Shown here one piece after another: positions 1 to 9,627 of a DNA stretch of 64,000 nt. Location of the stretch: NCBI RefSeq assembly GCF_014109825.1, contig NZ_CP059576.1, forward strand, positions 915,001 to 979,000, given 5' to 3'. Positions within the stretch are counted from its first letter, which is position 1. Every line of letters begins with the position of its first letter. Source of the DNA: Legionella sp. PC997. Lineage in GTDB: Bacteria; Pseudomonadota; Gammaproteobacteria; Legionellales; Legionellaceae. The notes below the pieces were generated by a model. The model was not told where the DNA came from. It did no database searches and saw only the letters and a list, made by a program, of their open reading frames with translations. The position numbers and the translations under genes are program-made.

Positions 1-438
1 TTTAGTGGCAACGTTTTTGGCCTCCGAGCGGGTTTTATTCATGCCATCGCTTGCGTAAGCAAATTTATAGGCGGGTTTAAAAACCTTAAAGTAGGCGGCT
101 GGGCAGGATTTACTTATTATGAACGTGGCAAATTTTTCTGCTCCAGAGGATGTTTCATTTAAGCCATCAGAACTATACGACCATTTGTACGCTTCTTGAA
201 AAACATCACTCTTTGTTCCACAGGTAACATCATTGGGTATACTTATGACGGCTTCAATTTGATTGGATAGCTCTTCCGTCATTTGTCGTTGTTCTGGACT
301 TAATGAATGCTCAGTATAATAAATTTGCTCTGCCAGCCTGTATATTTTTTCATATAAACTAGCACTGCTTGTTGATGCCATGGTTGTCATAGATAAAGAA
401 CCCAGTATTATAAATACTGATTTATTTATAATTTTCAT
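1..438 (-). CDS. Secreted tandem-repeat protein, 3' end outside window
   Basis: Open for all 146 codons visible from the ATG at 438, which has a good ribosome site (AGGTGG) 6 bases upstream. The first ~22 residues (charged start, VFIILGSLSMTTMA) look like a signal peptide, so export is inferred. The visible part contains two copies of a ~40-residue unit. Copy one starts near Phe80 (EAYKWSYSSDGLNETSSGA) and copy two near Phe120 (PAYKFAYASDGMNKTRSEA), with Cys73 and Cys112 at equivalent positions. More copies may follow outside the window. I do not recognise the family. It is divergent from the MFS gene at 726. Confidence 0.7.
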   Translation of the reverse strand, partial: MKIINKSVFIILGSLSMTTMASTSSASLYEKIYRLAEQIYYTEHSLSPEQRQMTEELSNQIEAVISIPNDVTCGTKSDVFQEAYKWSYSSDGLNETSSGAEKFATFIISKSCPAAYFKVFKPAYKFAYASDGMNKTRSEAKNVATK

Positions 439-725
439 TATTTCCACCTATGTTAAATTCAAAAAACCCAGCGAAGCTTAACAGGAAACGAATAGTTTTT
501 TAACCCAAAGAGCGCAGAGAAGAGAATTAATTTTGAACGATTAATCACTTTATTTTTCCTTGTTTATATGCAAAGTCGCTTACAAAGCAGTTCATCTTTA
601 ACCGTTCCGATTGCTTCTCAAGGTTGACAAATATTGCTACAATGCACTGCTGCAGTTTGTATGACGATTTGAGAAGTATTCTTCTAAATATCGCCCATTT
701 GTCCATTATCAAGAAGATAAGTATT

Positions 726-1943
726 ATGGCATCAAGATCCTTTCCACTATCACTCGTGTCACTCATTATTATTTCATTATTGGGTTGCTGTATGGAAATC
801 GATATTTCCTTACCCAGCTTTCCTAGTATTATGAAGTTCTTCGGAAGTACTGAGGCCCAAGTACAAAGTACCTTAAGCCTTAATTTTTTAGCCTTTTGTC
901 TTTCTGGATTGTTATACGGGCCATTATCCGAATCTTTAGGAAGGCGTGGTTTAATGATTTTTGGAGCAACCTGTTTTTTAGTTGGAGCAGTAGGTTGTGT
1001 TTTTTCATTTTCAATATACCAATTGATGTTTTGGCGTTTTATTCAAGGTTTAGGCGCTAGTAGTACCGTAGTACTTGGATTTACTATGATCTCTGATCGA
1101 TATAATGGTGCAATAGCTGCAAATTATATTGGTAAAATTAATGCCTATGTAACTATTTTTATGGCAGCAGCTCCGATTTTAGGCAGCACGCTCATCAATT
1201 ATTTTACTTGGAGAGCTAATTTTACGTTTATTGCAATTATTGCTTTGATTTCATGGCTTTTTTTGGTATGGCAATTGCCTGAAACTAAAGAAGAAAAGCA
1301 GCCATTAAAGCTTTCGACTATATTTAATGATTATCAAACTGTGTGTGCGCATGGTAAGTTTTTAATTTATGCCAGCATGCCGAACATGTTAGTTACGGCT
1401 TATTTAACTTTTGTGGGTAGTGCTTCATTTTATTATATTAGTACGTGTAAATTATCCTATTTTCAATTCGCAATGCAGCAAGGATTAATTGTATTAATTT
1501 TTTCGCTTACCAGCTTTTATGCGAATAACATAATTAATCGAATTGGCAGCCGAAAAGCGGTCTACTTAGGGATGGTATGTTGCATCCTATCAATAGTACT
1601 GCTTACTTATTTTGCATTTCAATATCCAAGCTATCCACGATTGATTACATTTGCAATGTGCTGGATGGCGTTTGGTTGCGCATTCCCAATGAGCGTGACA
1701 TTTGCCAAATCATTAGAAATTTTACCTGACCTCAAAGGAGTTTGTTCTTCGTTCATTATGTCTACCCGGTTATTGTTTTCTTCCTGCGCCGTCGCTTTAA
1801 CAGGTCTTTTGTTCGATGGTTCGATGCGCCCGGTGGTTCTCGTTATTGATGGGGTCATCCTTTTGGGGGTGTGCATGTACATTATTATGGAGCGAATGGG
1901 TGAGGATGAAGTTCTATCCAAAGCTACCAGTGCCTTGATTTAG
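726..1943 (+). CDS. MFS drug/metabolite exporter, Bcr/CflA type
   Basis: About 405 residues with 12 predicted hydrophobic segments. It carries the N-terminal acidic motif after TM1 (MEIDISLPSFPSI), the motif-A-like loop between TM2 and TM3 (YGPLSESLGRRG) and the TM4 RFIQGLGAS segment. These features are typical of proton-driven Bcr/CflA exporters in the inner membrane. An upstream in-frame start at 624 would add 34 mostly polar residues. I prefer the ATG at 726, where the first membrane helix begins normally. The substrate cannot be inferred. It is a single-gene unit. Confidence 0.85.
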   Translation: MASRSFPLSLVSLIIISLLGCCMEIDISLPSFPSIMKFFGSTEAQVQSTLSLNFLAFCLSGLLYGPLSESLGRRGLMIFGATCFLVGAVGCVFSFSIYQLMFWRFIQGLGASSTVVLGFTMISDRYNGAIAANYIGKINAYVTIFMAAAPILGSTLINYFTWRANFTFIAIIALISWLFLVWQLPETKEEKQPLKLSTIFNDYQTVCAHGKFLIYASMPNMLVTAYLTFVGSASFYYISTCKLSYFQFAMQQGLIVLIFSLTSFYANNIINRIGSRKAVYLGMVCCILSIVLLTYFAFQYPSYPRLITFAMCWMAFGCAFPMSVTFAKSLEILPDLKGVCSSFIMSTRLLFSSCAVALTGLLFDGSMRPVVLVIDGVILLGVCMYIIMERMGEDEVLSKATSALI

Positions 1944-2243
1944 ACTGCAGGCAAAATAACCTTTGCAATCAGATTTATTACAAATGAACTGAATCCTGCA
2001 AGCAACAATAATAATCCTAGTTTATTGCTGGGTAATTTGATTTAACCGTTGATGAAATAGTATAACCTCCGTGGGAGAGCTTTGGAGTTTTTTACTTCGA
2101 CTAAGATAGTATGGCTGTGAGCAATCTGGCTGCTCTTGTTTAATATTGGTTTAATATCTACTATTAATTGAGTTAAAAAATCGTTTTGAACTGCTTGATA
2201 AAATATTGGGTTTTAAAGTTTAATAAGGGAATGGGGGATTCTA
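1944..2243. other. Intergenic region, no supported gene
   Basis: 300 AT-rich bases between the exporter and the TPR gene. The minus strand has a short hydrophobic stretch of about 35 codons next to the exporter stop, but it lacks a start codon after the preceding stop. The last 30 bases hold the ribosome site (GGGGGA) of the TPR gene. Confidence 0.5.
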
Positions 2244-3941
2244 ATGTATCAATTTTTGTTACTACTGTGTCTTCCCCTCCTAAGTTATTCCAATTTATCG
2301 TTTGCTGAAGCTCCCTTGTCTAAGCCTTTGGCTCCTGTTTTTGATAATCTGGGTTCTTTTCATTTTACTGTTTCTACGAACAATAAATCAGCGCAAAAAT
2401 TTTTTAACCAAGGAATGGTTCTTTTTTATGGTTTTGAATGGGGGGAGTCTGCTCGTTCTTTTAAAGAAGCTATTCGATTAGACCCTCAATGCGGAATGTG
2501 TTATTGGGGATTTGCCTTGGCAACAGGTTCTAAAATTAATGCACCAATGTCAGGGCATGAATATCAGGATGCAAAAAAGGCAATTGAGAAGGCAGTTTCC
2601 CTCAAACAATACATGACGTCCCAGGAAAACGCTTATATTCTTGCTCTTATGGAGCGCTTTAAACATCCACCGCGACAGCAAGAAACTGAATCTTCGGGAA
2701 CTTTTAGTTGTCATCGCTCCAGCACTACTTTTGATAAATCATCTTCCACTGAAATGGCGGCTTATGCTGAAGCAATGGAAAAAATTATTGCTCATTATCC
2801 TACTGATCATAACGCAAAGGCATTATACGCTTATGCCCTTTTTGAGGTGATTGAATGGAAATTTTGGGGGATCGATGGCAAAGAAAATCCCAAAACAGCC
2901 CTGATTGTTAACGCTTTAAAAAATATCCTTGCGAATGAGCCGGAACATATTGGTGCGAATCATTATTTCATTCATGCAATTGAAAGTTCCAAAGAGCCCC
3001 AAAAAGCGATGGATAGTGCTAACAGGTTAACTACGTTAGTTCCTGGCTCAGAACATTTAGTCCATATGCCGGCACATATCTACTTTCTTACTGGAAAATA
3101 TGCTCAAGGAAGTGAGTCCAATCTAAAGGCAATTGAGGCATTCAATATGTATAATACTACATGTAGGCAACAAGGGTTCGCTCCTGAAATTAATTATCTT
3201 TATATGCATAACTATGATTTTTTAAGAACCACTGCCACCATGGAAGGGCGACAAAAATTAGCACTCTGGGCAGCACGAAAAATGCTTGCGCCACCATTTA
3301 ATGACTGGTTAAAAAATGAAGCCTCTTTGCAATGGTTTATTCCTATTCCTTACTTTGTTCAGGCTCGTTTTGCTTTATGGGATGATTTACTCAAAGAGCC
3401 TAAACCGTCTAAAGAATATCAATATGCTTTGGGTATGTGGCATTACGCTCAAGGGATGGCTTTGTCTCATACAGATCAAATAAAACAAGCCCAACAGGAA
3501 TTAACTGAGTTAAAGGCAATTATCGAGCAAGGTCCAAGTAAAGAAAACTTGGAAAAGAATGGAGTATCTCTTTTAAAAATTGCTGCTGCTGTTTTAACTG
3601 CTCGTTTAGAGGCTATACAGGGTAATAAGGAAGAGAGCATCAATCAATTGAAGATCGCTTCAGCAATTCAGCATGATATGGGCTATCATGAACCACCAGA
3701 TTGGTATGTTCCAATAAAAGAGCTGTTAGGTGATGTTTATCTAAGATGGAACCGTCCTTTAGAGGCAATCAAAATGTATGAGGCTGATTTAAAAGAATAT
3801 CCGAATAATGGTTGGGCTCTTTGGGGTTTATCGAACAGCCTGAAAAAAATGGGACGCACAAAAGATGCGGAACAAGTAGAAAAAAAATTTCACGAAGCCT
3901 GGAGTGCCGCAGATGTAAAGACGCCACCTAATTTATTTTAA
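2244..3941 (+). CDS. Exported TPR-repeat protein
   Basis: 565 residues. A signal peptide (MYQFLLLLCLPLLSYSNLSFAEA, residues 1-22) points to the periplasm. The segment just after it (GSFHFTVSTNNKSAQKFFNQG... then SFKEAIRLDPQCGMCYWG) is characteristic of a widespread bacterial family of TPR proteins. Further TPR-like helical pairs occur in the middle and near the C terminus (ALWGLSNSLKKMGRTKDAEQ). It is probably a scaffold or adaptor; no catalytic motif is visible. GGGGGA lies 7 bases before the ATG. It stands alone, with the long minus-strand coiled-coil gene converging on it. Confidence 0.8.
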   Translation: MYQFLLLLCLPLLSYSNLSFAEAPLSKPLAPVFDNLGSFHFTVSTNNKSAQKFFNQGMVLFYGFEWGESARSFKEAIRLDPQCGMCYWGFALATGSKINAPMSGHEYQDAKKAIEKAVSLKQYMTSQENAYILALMERFKHPPRQQETESSGTFSCHRSSTTFDKSSSTEMAAYAEAMEKIIAHYPTDHNAKALYAYALFEVIEWKFWGIDGKENPKTALIVNALKNILANEPEHIGANHYFIHAIESSKEPQKAMDSANRLTTLVPGSEHLVHMPAHIYFLTGKYAQGSESNLKAIEAFNMYNTTCRQQGFAPEINYLYMHNYDFLRTTATMEGRQKLALWAARKMLAPPFNDWLKNEASLQWFIPIPYFVQARFALWDDLLKEPKPSKEYQYALGMWHYAQGMALSHTDQIKQAQQELTELKAIIEQGPSKENLEKNGVSLLKIAAAVLTARLEAIQGNKEESINQLKIASAIQHDMGYHEPPDWYVPIKELLGDVYLRWNRPLEAIKMYEADLKEYPNNGWALWGLSNSLKKMGRTKDAEQVEKKFHEAWSAADVKTPPNLF

Positions 3942-3996
3942 TTTTTGATTATGAGATTTTTATTGTGAGTGTGTATAGCGATAAAATAGTGAGCTG

Positions 3997-6900
3997 CTAT
4001 TTCTTAGGATTTAATGCTATTTCATCTTCAGGGACTACAATTTGGTTTGTGATTTCGCTGATTCTTTTCTTATAATCTTGTGTCACTTGACCTACGGGAC
4101 GTTTATATTCAAACTCAATCTCCCATTCTTTACAGAACTCTGCTATGGCTTCCATGACCCTGTTATAGATTTTATCCATTTCATCAAGTCCTGCTTCATC
4201 AAGCTCATTATAGTGTTCCTCATCGAAACATTTAGAGACTGTAGAAGGTAAACTCGTAAGAAAAGTTGATGCATCAGTTATTGCGGTTTCAAACTCTTCA
4301 CTGCCTGGGTAACATGTTTCAAGATCGTTTACTATTCTCTGTCCATTTTGCCATAGATTAACCATATTTCCATTTATAGCCAGCAATAAAGCTTTTTGCT
4401 CTTGAGTCATATCTTTGTTATAAGTATTGTTAATTTCAAAATTTAATGCACCCAATACTTCTAGTGCTGCAATTAATTTTGTAGGTAATTCGCCGACTGC
4501 CTTTTCGCGTATGTCTTTTAACATTTGATATTGTTCGCGTCCTGCATCCAAAATGCATTTATTGTCTTGTAACGTCATTATTAGATTTTTATAATCCACA
4601 TTGGTTTCAAACCCATGCCTCTTAATTCTTTCCAATTGAGCCCGATTAGTTCGATATTCTATTAAGTTTTCTTTTACTTGTTGGTTGTTAATAACTGCGT
4701 TGATTTGAACCCATTCATCCACTTGTTGGGTTCCATGTAAACGGGGATTATAAGTTTTTGATTCACTGGGATAAGTGGTTAGCACGCAATCAATCATCTG
4801 TGTCCATTTTTTTTGAATTCCAGATAACCGTTCAACTTGTGCAGAAAGCTGATTTAACCTGCTGACCCGATTAAAACAGTCCTCTGCATTTTGGGGCTCA
4901 GTTAAAATAATGCTATTTATTTCTTCGTTTAGGTTCCTCAACCAAGAGGGATGAGAGACCTCTTGAATGAATTGTTTATCCTCATTAGAAAGAAATGGAA
5001 TGTCCATTTTTCCCAACGATTCTTGCAAAAACTCAGACCACTTTAAAAAATCCGCATTTTTTTCAATGAGGGAATAAAAATCTTGGGGAAATCCTAGTTT
5101 TGTTAAATGAAGGGAGGCTTGATCTAATGAATGACTCTCGACGTTTGCTTTAATTTTTTCTTGGAGTCGAATTAATTTCTCAGGAGCATCTAGAGTGAGT
5201 TCATCTTCTAAACCTTGAGATAGGGAGTGGCCCAGTGCACCCATTTGTATTTCATAGAACGTATTAAAACTATTATAAATCTGCTCCTGTTTTAGTTTCT
5301 CTAAGCTGTTTTCTATTGCACCCAATAAGTTTTTAGAAAGAAAAGCGTAAATAGGTTTGGACCCAACAGACTGTTTTAAGTGGAGTAAATCGTCCATTAC
5401 TTTAGATTTTGGAGCGATAGCTTGTTCTATTTCAATGTGCTTTTGAATTACAGTAAGGTAATGTACTTTGAGAATGGTGGCAATGAGATCCCGGCTGGAA
5501 CGTAATGCAGATAAATCTGAGAGATTCGAATGCTGAAACTGCTCCTCACTTGGGAGCTGCATGTCTCGCTGTAGGTAATGATAAGTCTGAAGTTCCTGAC
5601 GCAAAAATGCTTCAAGATCTCCCTGATTGTTTACATCAATCAATATCTGCGAAAGTCGTTCATCGCTAATTTGCCTAACAATCTCTTCTGAAAACTCCAG
5701 TTTCGTGAGAAATGCTGGCATTGCATCTAGGTTGATAGGGGGATATTGATTTGTAAAATCCCTTTTTAGATATGAGTAGCTGGAATAGATGGATTTAATC
5801 ATTCTATCAAGCTCATCCGTATTGTCAGCCGCGACAGAAATAAATGCAGACATTTGACGGAAGAGGGTAAGAGGATTCACTTGCGATTGAGCACCAAATG
5901 ACATTGCATCTTCAAATGATGCGATGGCTGCTGGATTGTATTGTGCTGAGTAGGCTTCGATACCTCCTATAAGTGCGATCTCAGCAAATTCGGCAAGCTG
6001 TTTGCAATAGGCGACTAATTCTTCTCGCGACCAAATAGTTAGATGAGTAACCCATCCCTCAAAGTCAAAATCTTCCGCAGCAATGAGAAAATCTTCTCTA
6101 TTAAGAGTTTCTCTGAACCGATCATGTTGGTTAAGATCGATTGTTAGGTGGATATCTCGATAATGGGGAGCATCCCTTAACTGTTCCATGGTGCTTAATA
6201 GAGGATCTTTGCTAAATCGATACCTATTACATAAAGCTCTAAAGTGTTGCTGAGCCACTGTTTGAGATACTTTTGCCTTGATTAGGGTTTCACTTAAATG
6301 TTCCAGTGTTGAATTAATTGCTTCTAACTCTTCTTCAACCTCTTTAATGGGGGCGTCGGTCAAAGCTTTTTCAAAGCGGTGAATTTTAGCATCCAGGAAC
6401 TTGATTATCTCTTGTTGTATTTCTTCAGCTTTAAATTGAGTATGAGACAATCGCAAGGTCTCATTAATTTCAAGAAGCATTTCTCTTTTAATGGAGAACT
6501 CTTCCCTTATTTGATTTTCTCTTTTTTGTTCGGGAATTCTCTCTTCAATCTTTTTGAAAATAGTTCTTGCCCTTTCCTCAGCTTTTTCTAATTTAAAAAC
6601 ATGATTTAATAGGCTACTGTAATTTCCAAGATTTGCTTTGGTAGCTTCCTTGATCTCTTCATGCGCCTTGAGTGTCTGTTGAACTAAATCATCTAATTCT
6701 TGTTTTAGTCCCTCAATTTCCGAACCATTTTTATTCTTTAATCTTAAAAGCAGTTCCTTTTCAAACTCGGCTACTTCATTTAAAAATGGCTCGTAGTGTT
6801 CATAAAACTCTGCTTTTTTGATAGAAAATAATTCTTCCTGTTGGTCGGATTTTTTGAAGTCTATTAATACCTTATCGATGCCCAACATCTTATTAATGAT

Positions 6901-8100
6901 TGGATTAACCTTCTCCAGTCTTTCTTTCAATAATTTATTTTGCTCTTCTAATAATTTATTTGCAGCTCGCAGGTAATGCTCTCTATTTAGTTTCATTGCT
7001 TTGAGTTTTTCAGTCTCTTGAGAAAAGTTATCCATGTCTTTTTCGAGCTGCAGTAATTGAGCGTCTGCTTCTTGCTTTAACTGTTCTGCCTCTTCACTCT
7101 GCTCACCAAACATTTCGTGTTTTAATTCACGAATTTTTACAGTGAGTTGAGAAAAACGTTCCAGAATAGTTAAAGAAGAACTGCCTAGTGCCTTTCGATA
7201 AAAATCTTCAAGTTTTTTAATCGCTTCATTCTGGGGAAAGGGTTTAAGCTTAAGCTCTTCCCATTGGGTAGTTTCTAGCATGTGGAGAATTTCTAAATTG
7301 CTGGTAATGGTAGAAATCAATGAGGCGTTTAACTCTGAAAGCAAACTGGTCTCATCTTCAAAACCGTCTACGATATCCCGAATTTTAATTTTTCTCTTTT
7401 TAGTCGCTACCTTTTCAATTTTTTGTCCCTTGGACAACCTGTTTTGCGGGATTTTTTCCAGGTCCTCTAATTGATGAAGGGCATTTAAAAGATTCACATA
7501 ATCTTGGGTTGTTGGGAGCTCTTGTTGAAATTCTTTACGGATAATTTGTTCTACCTCTTGCCATTTTTGTTTTAAGGGTTCGATACTAAGTTCAGTATCC
7601 AATCGCTCCTTAATGGATGCCATCTTTTCTTGTGCAAGAGACTGCATTGCAGCATAAGAGGTTTTCTTGCTGTACTCAAAGGATTTTATATCGGTATCAA
7701 TCTCAATTGCTCTCGCGAATTTGGGGCCTATTTCTTTTAAAGCTTCTGTAAAAATGGCTTTTTGCTTAGGAAGACGCTCATTTTCAGGGAGTGAGACAAG
7801 TGAGTTAATGTCTAATTCTAATTGAGAAAAAATTCTCCAAAGATCTTTCCAAAGTTCATTGACCTCATCCACCTCTAAATCTGAATTTTGATTTGGTCGT
7901 TCAGTTGGCATTAATGAAGTGAGAAAATTATTGGCAGTTGCGAGGGGAGAAAATCTTTTAATGAGTCCGTTAAATACCATTTGCTCAAACTTAGGTTGTT
8001 TGAGTTTTTGAAATTGCGTATTTTTTAAGCTTCGTAATTCGTCGAGAAGAAGTCGAACCTCATCAACGATTTTGAATTGCTCTTCCTTCGACTGTGACAT
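3997..8100 (-). CDS. Giant coiled-coil protein, candidate Dot/Icm effector
   Basis: 1,367 residues from the ATG at 8100. A TTG 15 bases upstream is the only longer option; GGGTAAGAAG precedes the ATG. No signal peptide or membrane helix is visible. The sequence is Glu/Lys/Leu/Gln-rich with long heptad-like stretches, especially residues ~330-620, interrupted by more globular parts (around 690-800 and 1,000-1,300). There is no recognised enzymatic motif. Large soluble coiled-coil proteins without bacterial-family identity are typical of Legionella translocated substrates, and the acidic tail (PEDEIALNPKK) is compatible. The effector role is inference, not seen. Confidence 0.75.
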   Translation of the reverse strand: MSQSKEEQFKIVDEVRLLLDELRSLKNTQFQKLKQPKFEQMVFNGLIKRFSPLATANNFLTSLMPTERPNQNSDLEVDEVNELWKDLWRIFSQLELDINSLVSLPENERLPKQKAIFTEALKEIGPKFARAIEIDTDIKSFEYSKKTSYAAMQSLAQEKMASIKERLDTELSIEPLKQKWQEVEQIIRKEFQQELPTTQDYVNLLNALHQLEDLEKIPQNRLSKGQKIEKVATKKRKIKIRDIVDGFEDETSLLSELNASLISTITSNLEILHMLETTQWEELKLKPFPQNEAIKKLEDFYRKALGSSSLTILERFSQLTVKIRELKHEMFGEQSEEAEQLKQEADAQLLQLEKDMDNFSQETEKLKAMKLNREHYLRAANKLLEEQNKLLKERLEKVNPIINKMLGIDKVLIDFKKSDQQEELFSIKKAEFYEHYEPFLNEVAEFEKELLLRLKNKNGSEIEGLKQELDDLVQQTLKAHEEIKEATKANLGNYSSLLNHVFKLEKAEERARTIFKKIEERIPEQKRENQIREEFSIKREMLLEINETLRLSHTQFKAEEIQQEIIKFLDAKIHRFEKALTDAPIKEVEEELEAINSTLEHLSETLIKAKVSQTVAQQHFRALCNRYRFSKDPLLSTMEQLRDAPHYRDIHLTIDLNQHDRFRETLNREDFLIAAEDFDFEGWVTHLTIWSREELVAYCKQLAEFAEIALIGGIEAYSAQYNPAAIASFEDAMSFGAQSQVNPLTLFRQMSAFISVAADNTDELDRMIKSIYSSYSYLKRDFTNQYPPINLDAMPAFLTKLEFSEEIVRQISDERLSQILIDVNNQGDLEAFLRQELQTYHYLQRDMQLPSEEQFQHSNLSDLSALRSSRDLIATILKVHYLTVIQKHIEIEQAIAPKSKVMDDLLHLKQSVGSKPIYAFLSKNLLGAIENSLEKLKQEQIYNSFNTFYEIQMGALGHSLSQGLEDELTLDAPEKLIRLQEKIKANVESHSLDQASLHLTKLGFPQDFYSLIEKNADFLKWSEFLQESLGKMDIPFLSNEDKQFIQEVSHPSWLRNLNEEINSIILTEPQNAEDCFNRVSRLNQLSAQVERLSGIQKKWTQMIDCVLTTYPSESKTYNPRLHGTQQVDEWVQINAVINNQQVKENLIEYRTNRAQLERIKRHGFETNVDYKNLIMTLQDNKCILDAGREQYQMLKDIREKAVGELPTKLIAALEVLGALNFEINNTYNKDMTQEQKALLLAINGNMVNLWQNGQRIVNDLETCYPGSEEFETAITDASTFLTSLPSTVSKCFDEEHYNELDEAGLDEMDKIYNRVMEAIAEFCKEWEIEFEYKRPVGQVTQDYKKRISEITNQIVVPEDEIALNPKK

Positions 8101-8298
8101 ACTTCTTACCCGCAAATGAATTACTTATAATCATATAGTACAAACATTAAGTATTTATTAAGAGCGATACGTTTTTACGGTTTGACTGTTCCAACTAACG
8201 GCCCATATTTACAGCAATTCCCATATTTCACTCCGTGCTTAAAGTATGTATAAAAGTCTACTGTTGAACTAGAAATTTCTTACCATCGAAAACTGTTT

Positions 8299-8757
8299 TC
8301 AACACTGCAATAAGGTTTTTGGATGAACCAATTTTAAAAAGTCCTCACCTTTGATTTTTAGCAGTTGATCATGGTTTCCCGCATTAAAGACAAGCCATTC
8401 TTTATGTGCAAGACTATCGGCCAGATAGACCTCCATATTATAAAGTTCACCTAAAAGGGGTATCGCGCCCACTTCGCAGTCAGTAAATTTGTTTTGAAAT
8501 TCGAACTCTTTAGCAATTTCTGCTCGTTTTGCTTGAGTCTCTTTTTTGAATAGGTCTAAATTGAGACGGGTATTGGCGGGGATTGCGACCAATACAAATT
8601 TGCCATCCAATTTAACCACTACTGATTTAGCAAAATGATTTCCTTTAATATGGGCTGCCTGGGCACATTGGGATGCGGTATATGCTCTAGGATGACTGAT
8701 GGTCTTATAGGGAATATTATGAGTGTGCATGTATTTTCTAATTGATGGGCTTAACAT
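8299..8757 (-). CDS. YbaK/ProX-type aminoacyl-tRNA deacylase
   Basis: 152 residues covering one YbaK/prolyl-tRNA-editing domain. Family marks are the N-terminal HPRAYTASQCAQAAH segment, the conserved Lys in FAKSVVVK (about residue 44), and the GAIPLLG loop (family form GAIPPLG). Such proteins hydrolyse mischarged aminoacyl-tRNA in the cytoplasm. Substrate (Ala-, Cys- or another aminoacyl-tRNA) cannot be assigned. GGGAG is placed 7 bases before the ATG. It is a single gene. Confidence 0.88.
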   Translation of the reverse strand: MLSPSIRKYMHTHNIPYKTISHPRAYTASQCAQAAHIKGNHFAKSVVVKLDGKFVLVAIPANTRLNLDLFKKETQAKRAEIAKEFEFQNKFTDCEVGAIPLLGELYNMEVYLADSLAHKEWLVFNAGNHDQLLKIKGEDFLKLVHPKTLLQC

Positions 8758-8930
8758 AGTGGGGCTCCCACAAGAATGGATATGATTAATTATAGAACAA
8801 TTTCTCCGCTCTCGTTGCTTAAAAAAGGAGCTTATCTACCATCAGTTTTAAATTTGTGACACTATATTTAGCTTTCTCCTGTACTGAGATCCCAGGAGTG
8901 GTAGGTGTCTGCTAAAAACAAGGAATAGTA

Positions 8931-9491
8931 ATGCGCAATGCCGGTCAACAAAATCAAAGTCCTTTTGATAAACTTGCTAATGAAATACTCTTAATGATTC
9001 TTAATGCTCAGAATGAAGATAAAAATTATCTTCTTAACCCTAGAGATATGCTGTCTGTTGCATTAAGCTGCCAACGCTTTAATGGGATAAGTTTAGATGC
9101 CAATTGCTTTTTTTCTCCTTACAAGTACAACGATTTTCGACAAAAAGCTTCGGATTATCAAGAGTATAAGGAACAACGACTTACCCAATTGAAAAATATT
9201 CAAAGAATGCGATATGAAAAGAATGGGGCATTTTATTGGAATAGGACCATTAGAAGTAGAATGGCCAGTGGATTAGGCTTACTACTAGCATCCTTGATCG
9301 CGTTCCAGTTTGACATGGACTATGGAGCTTTTTTCCTAACCACATTAGCCTTATCTATACTGGCGTTGATTATTAACGACCTTCTTTTTGGCTACTTAGA
9401 GCGTTCGTTAATTCCATCTGAAGTAAAAAATATTCCTCTTCAATTTTTTGAAGAGGAAATAGTAGGAAAATCCAATTCATTGAACCAATAA
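8931..9491 (+). CDS. F-box-like protein with membrane hairpin
   Basis: 186 residues. Residues 12-54 (FDKLANEILLMIL, then RDMLSVALSCQRFNGIS) fit the hydrophobic pattern of an F-box, with LANEIL in place of LPxEIL and an ~13-residue insertion between the two halves. Residues ~112-152 form two membrane-spanning segments (GLGLLLASLIAF and FFLTTLALSILALII). Known Legionella F-box effectors recruit host SCF ubiquitin ligases; a membrane-anchored version here is my inference. It could instead be an unrelated helical membrane protein. Monocistronic; next gene begins 136 bases downstream. Confidence 0.6.
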   Translation: MRNAGQQNQSPFDKLANEILLMILNAQNEDKNYLLNPRDMLSVALSCQRFNGISLDANCFFSPYKYNDFRQKASDYQEYKEQRLTQLKNIQRMRYEKNGAFYWNRTIRSRMASGLGLLLASLIAFQFDMDYGAFFLTTLALSILALIINDLLFGYLERSLIPSEVKNIPLQFFEEEIVGKSNSLNQ

Positions 9492-9627
9492 TTTGGAGTT
9501 TGTTTCGTTTAGTTGAAGTAGATTTTTGAATAAGTCATTTGTAATAAATCTGTAAAAAAGTTTAATTTAAAATAAATCTTGATTGATTTTTAGACTACAA
9601 TACTTCAAAAATAGCTGGAGTTTAGTG

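Noticed and set aside
1953..2060. Hydrophobic minus-strand frame that looks like the end of a membrane protein
   Set aside because: A stop precedes it immediately and no start codon with a ribosome site exists; too short to name.
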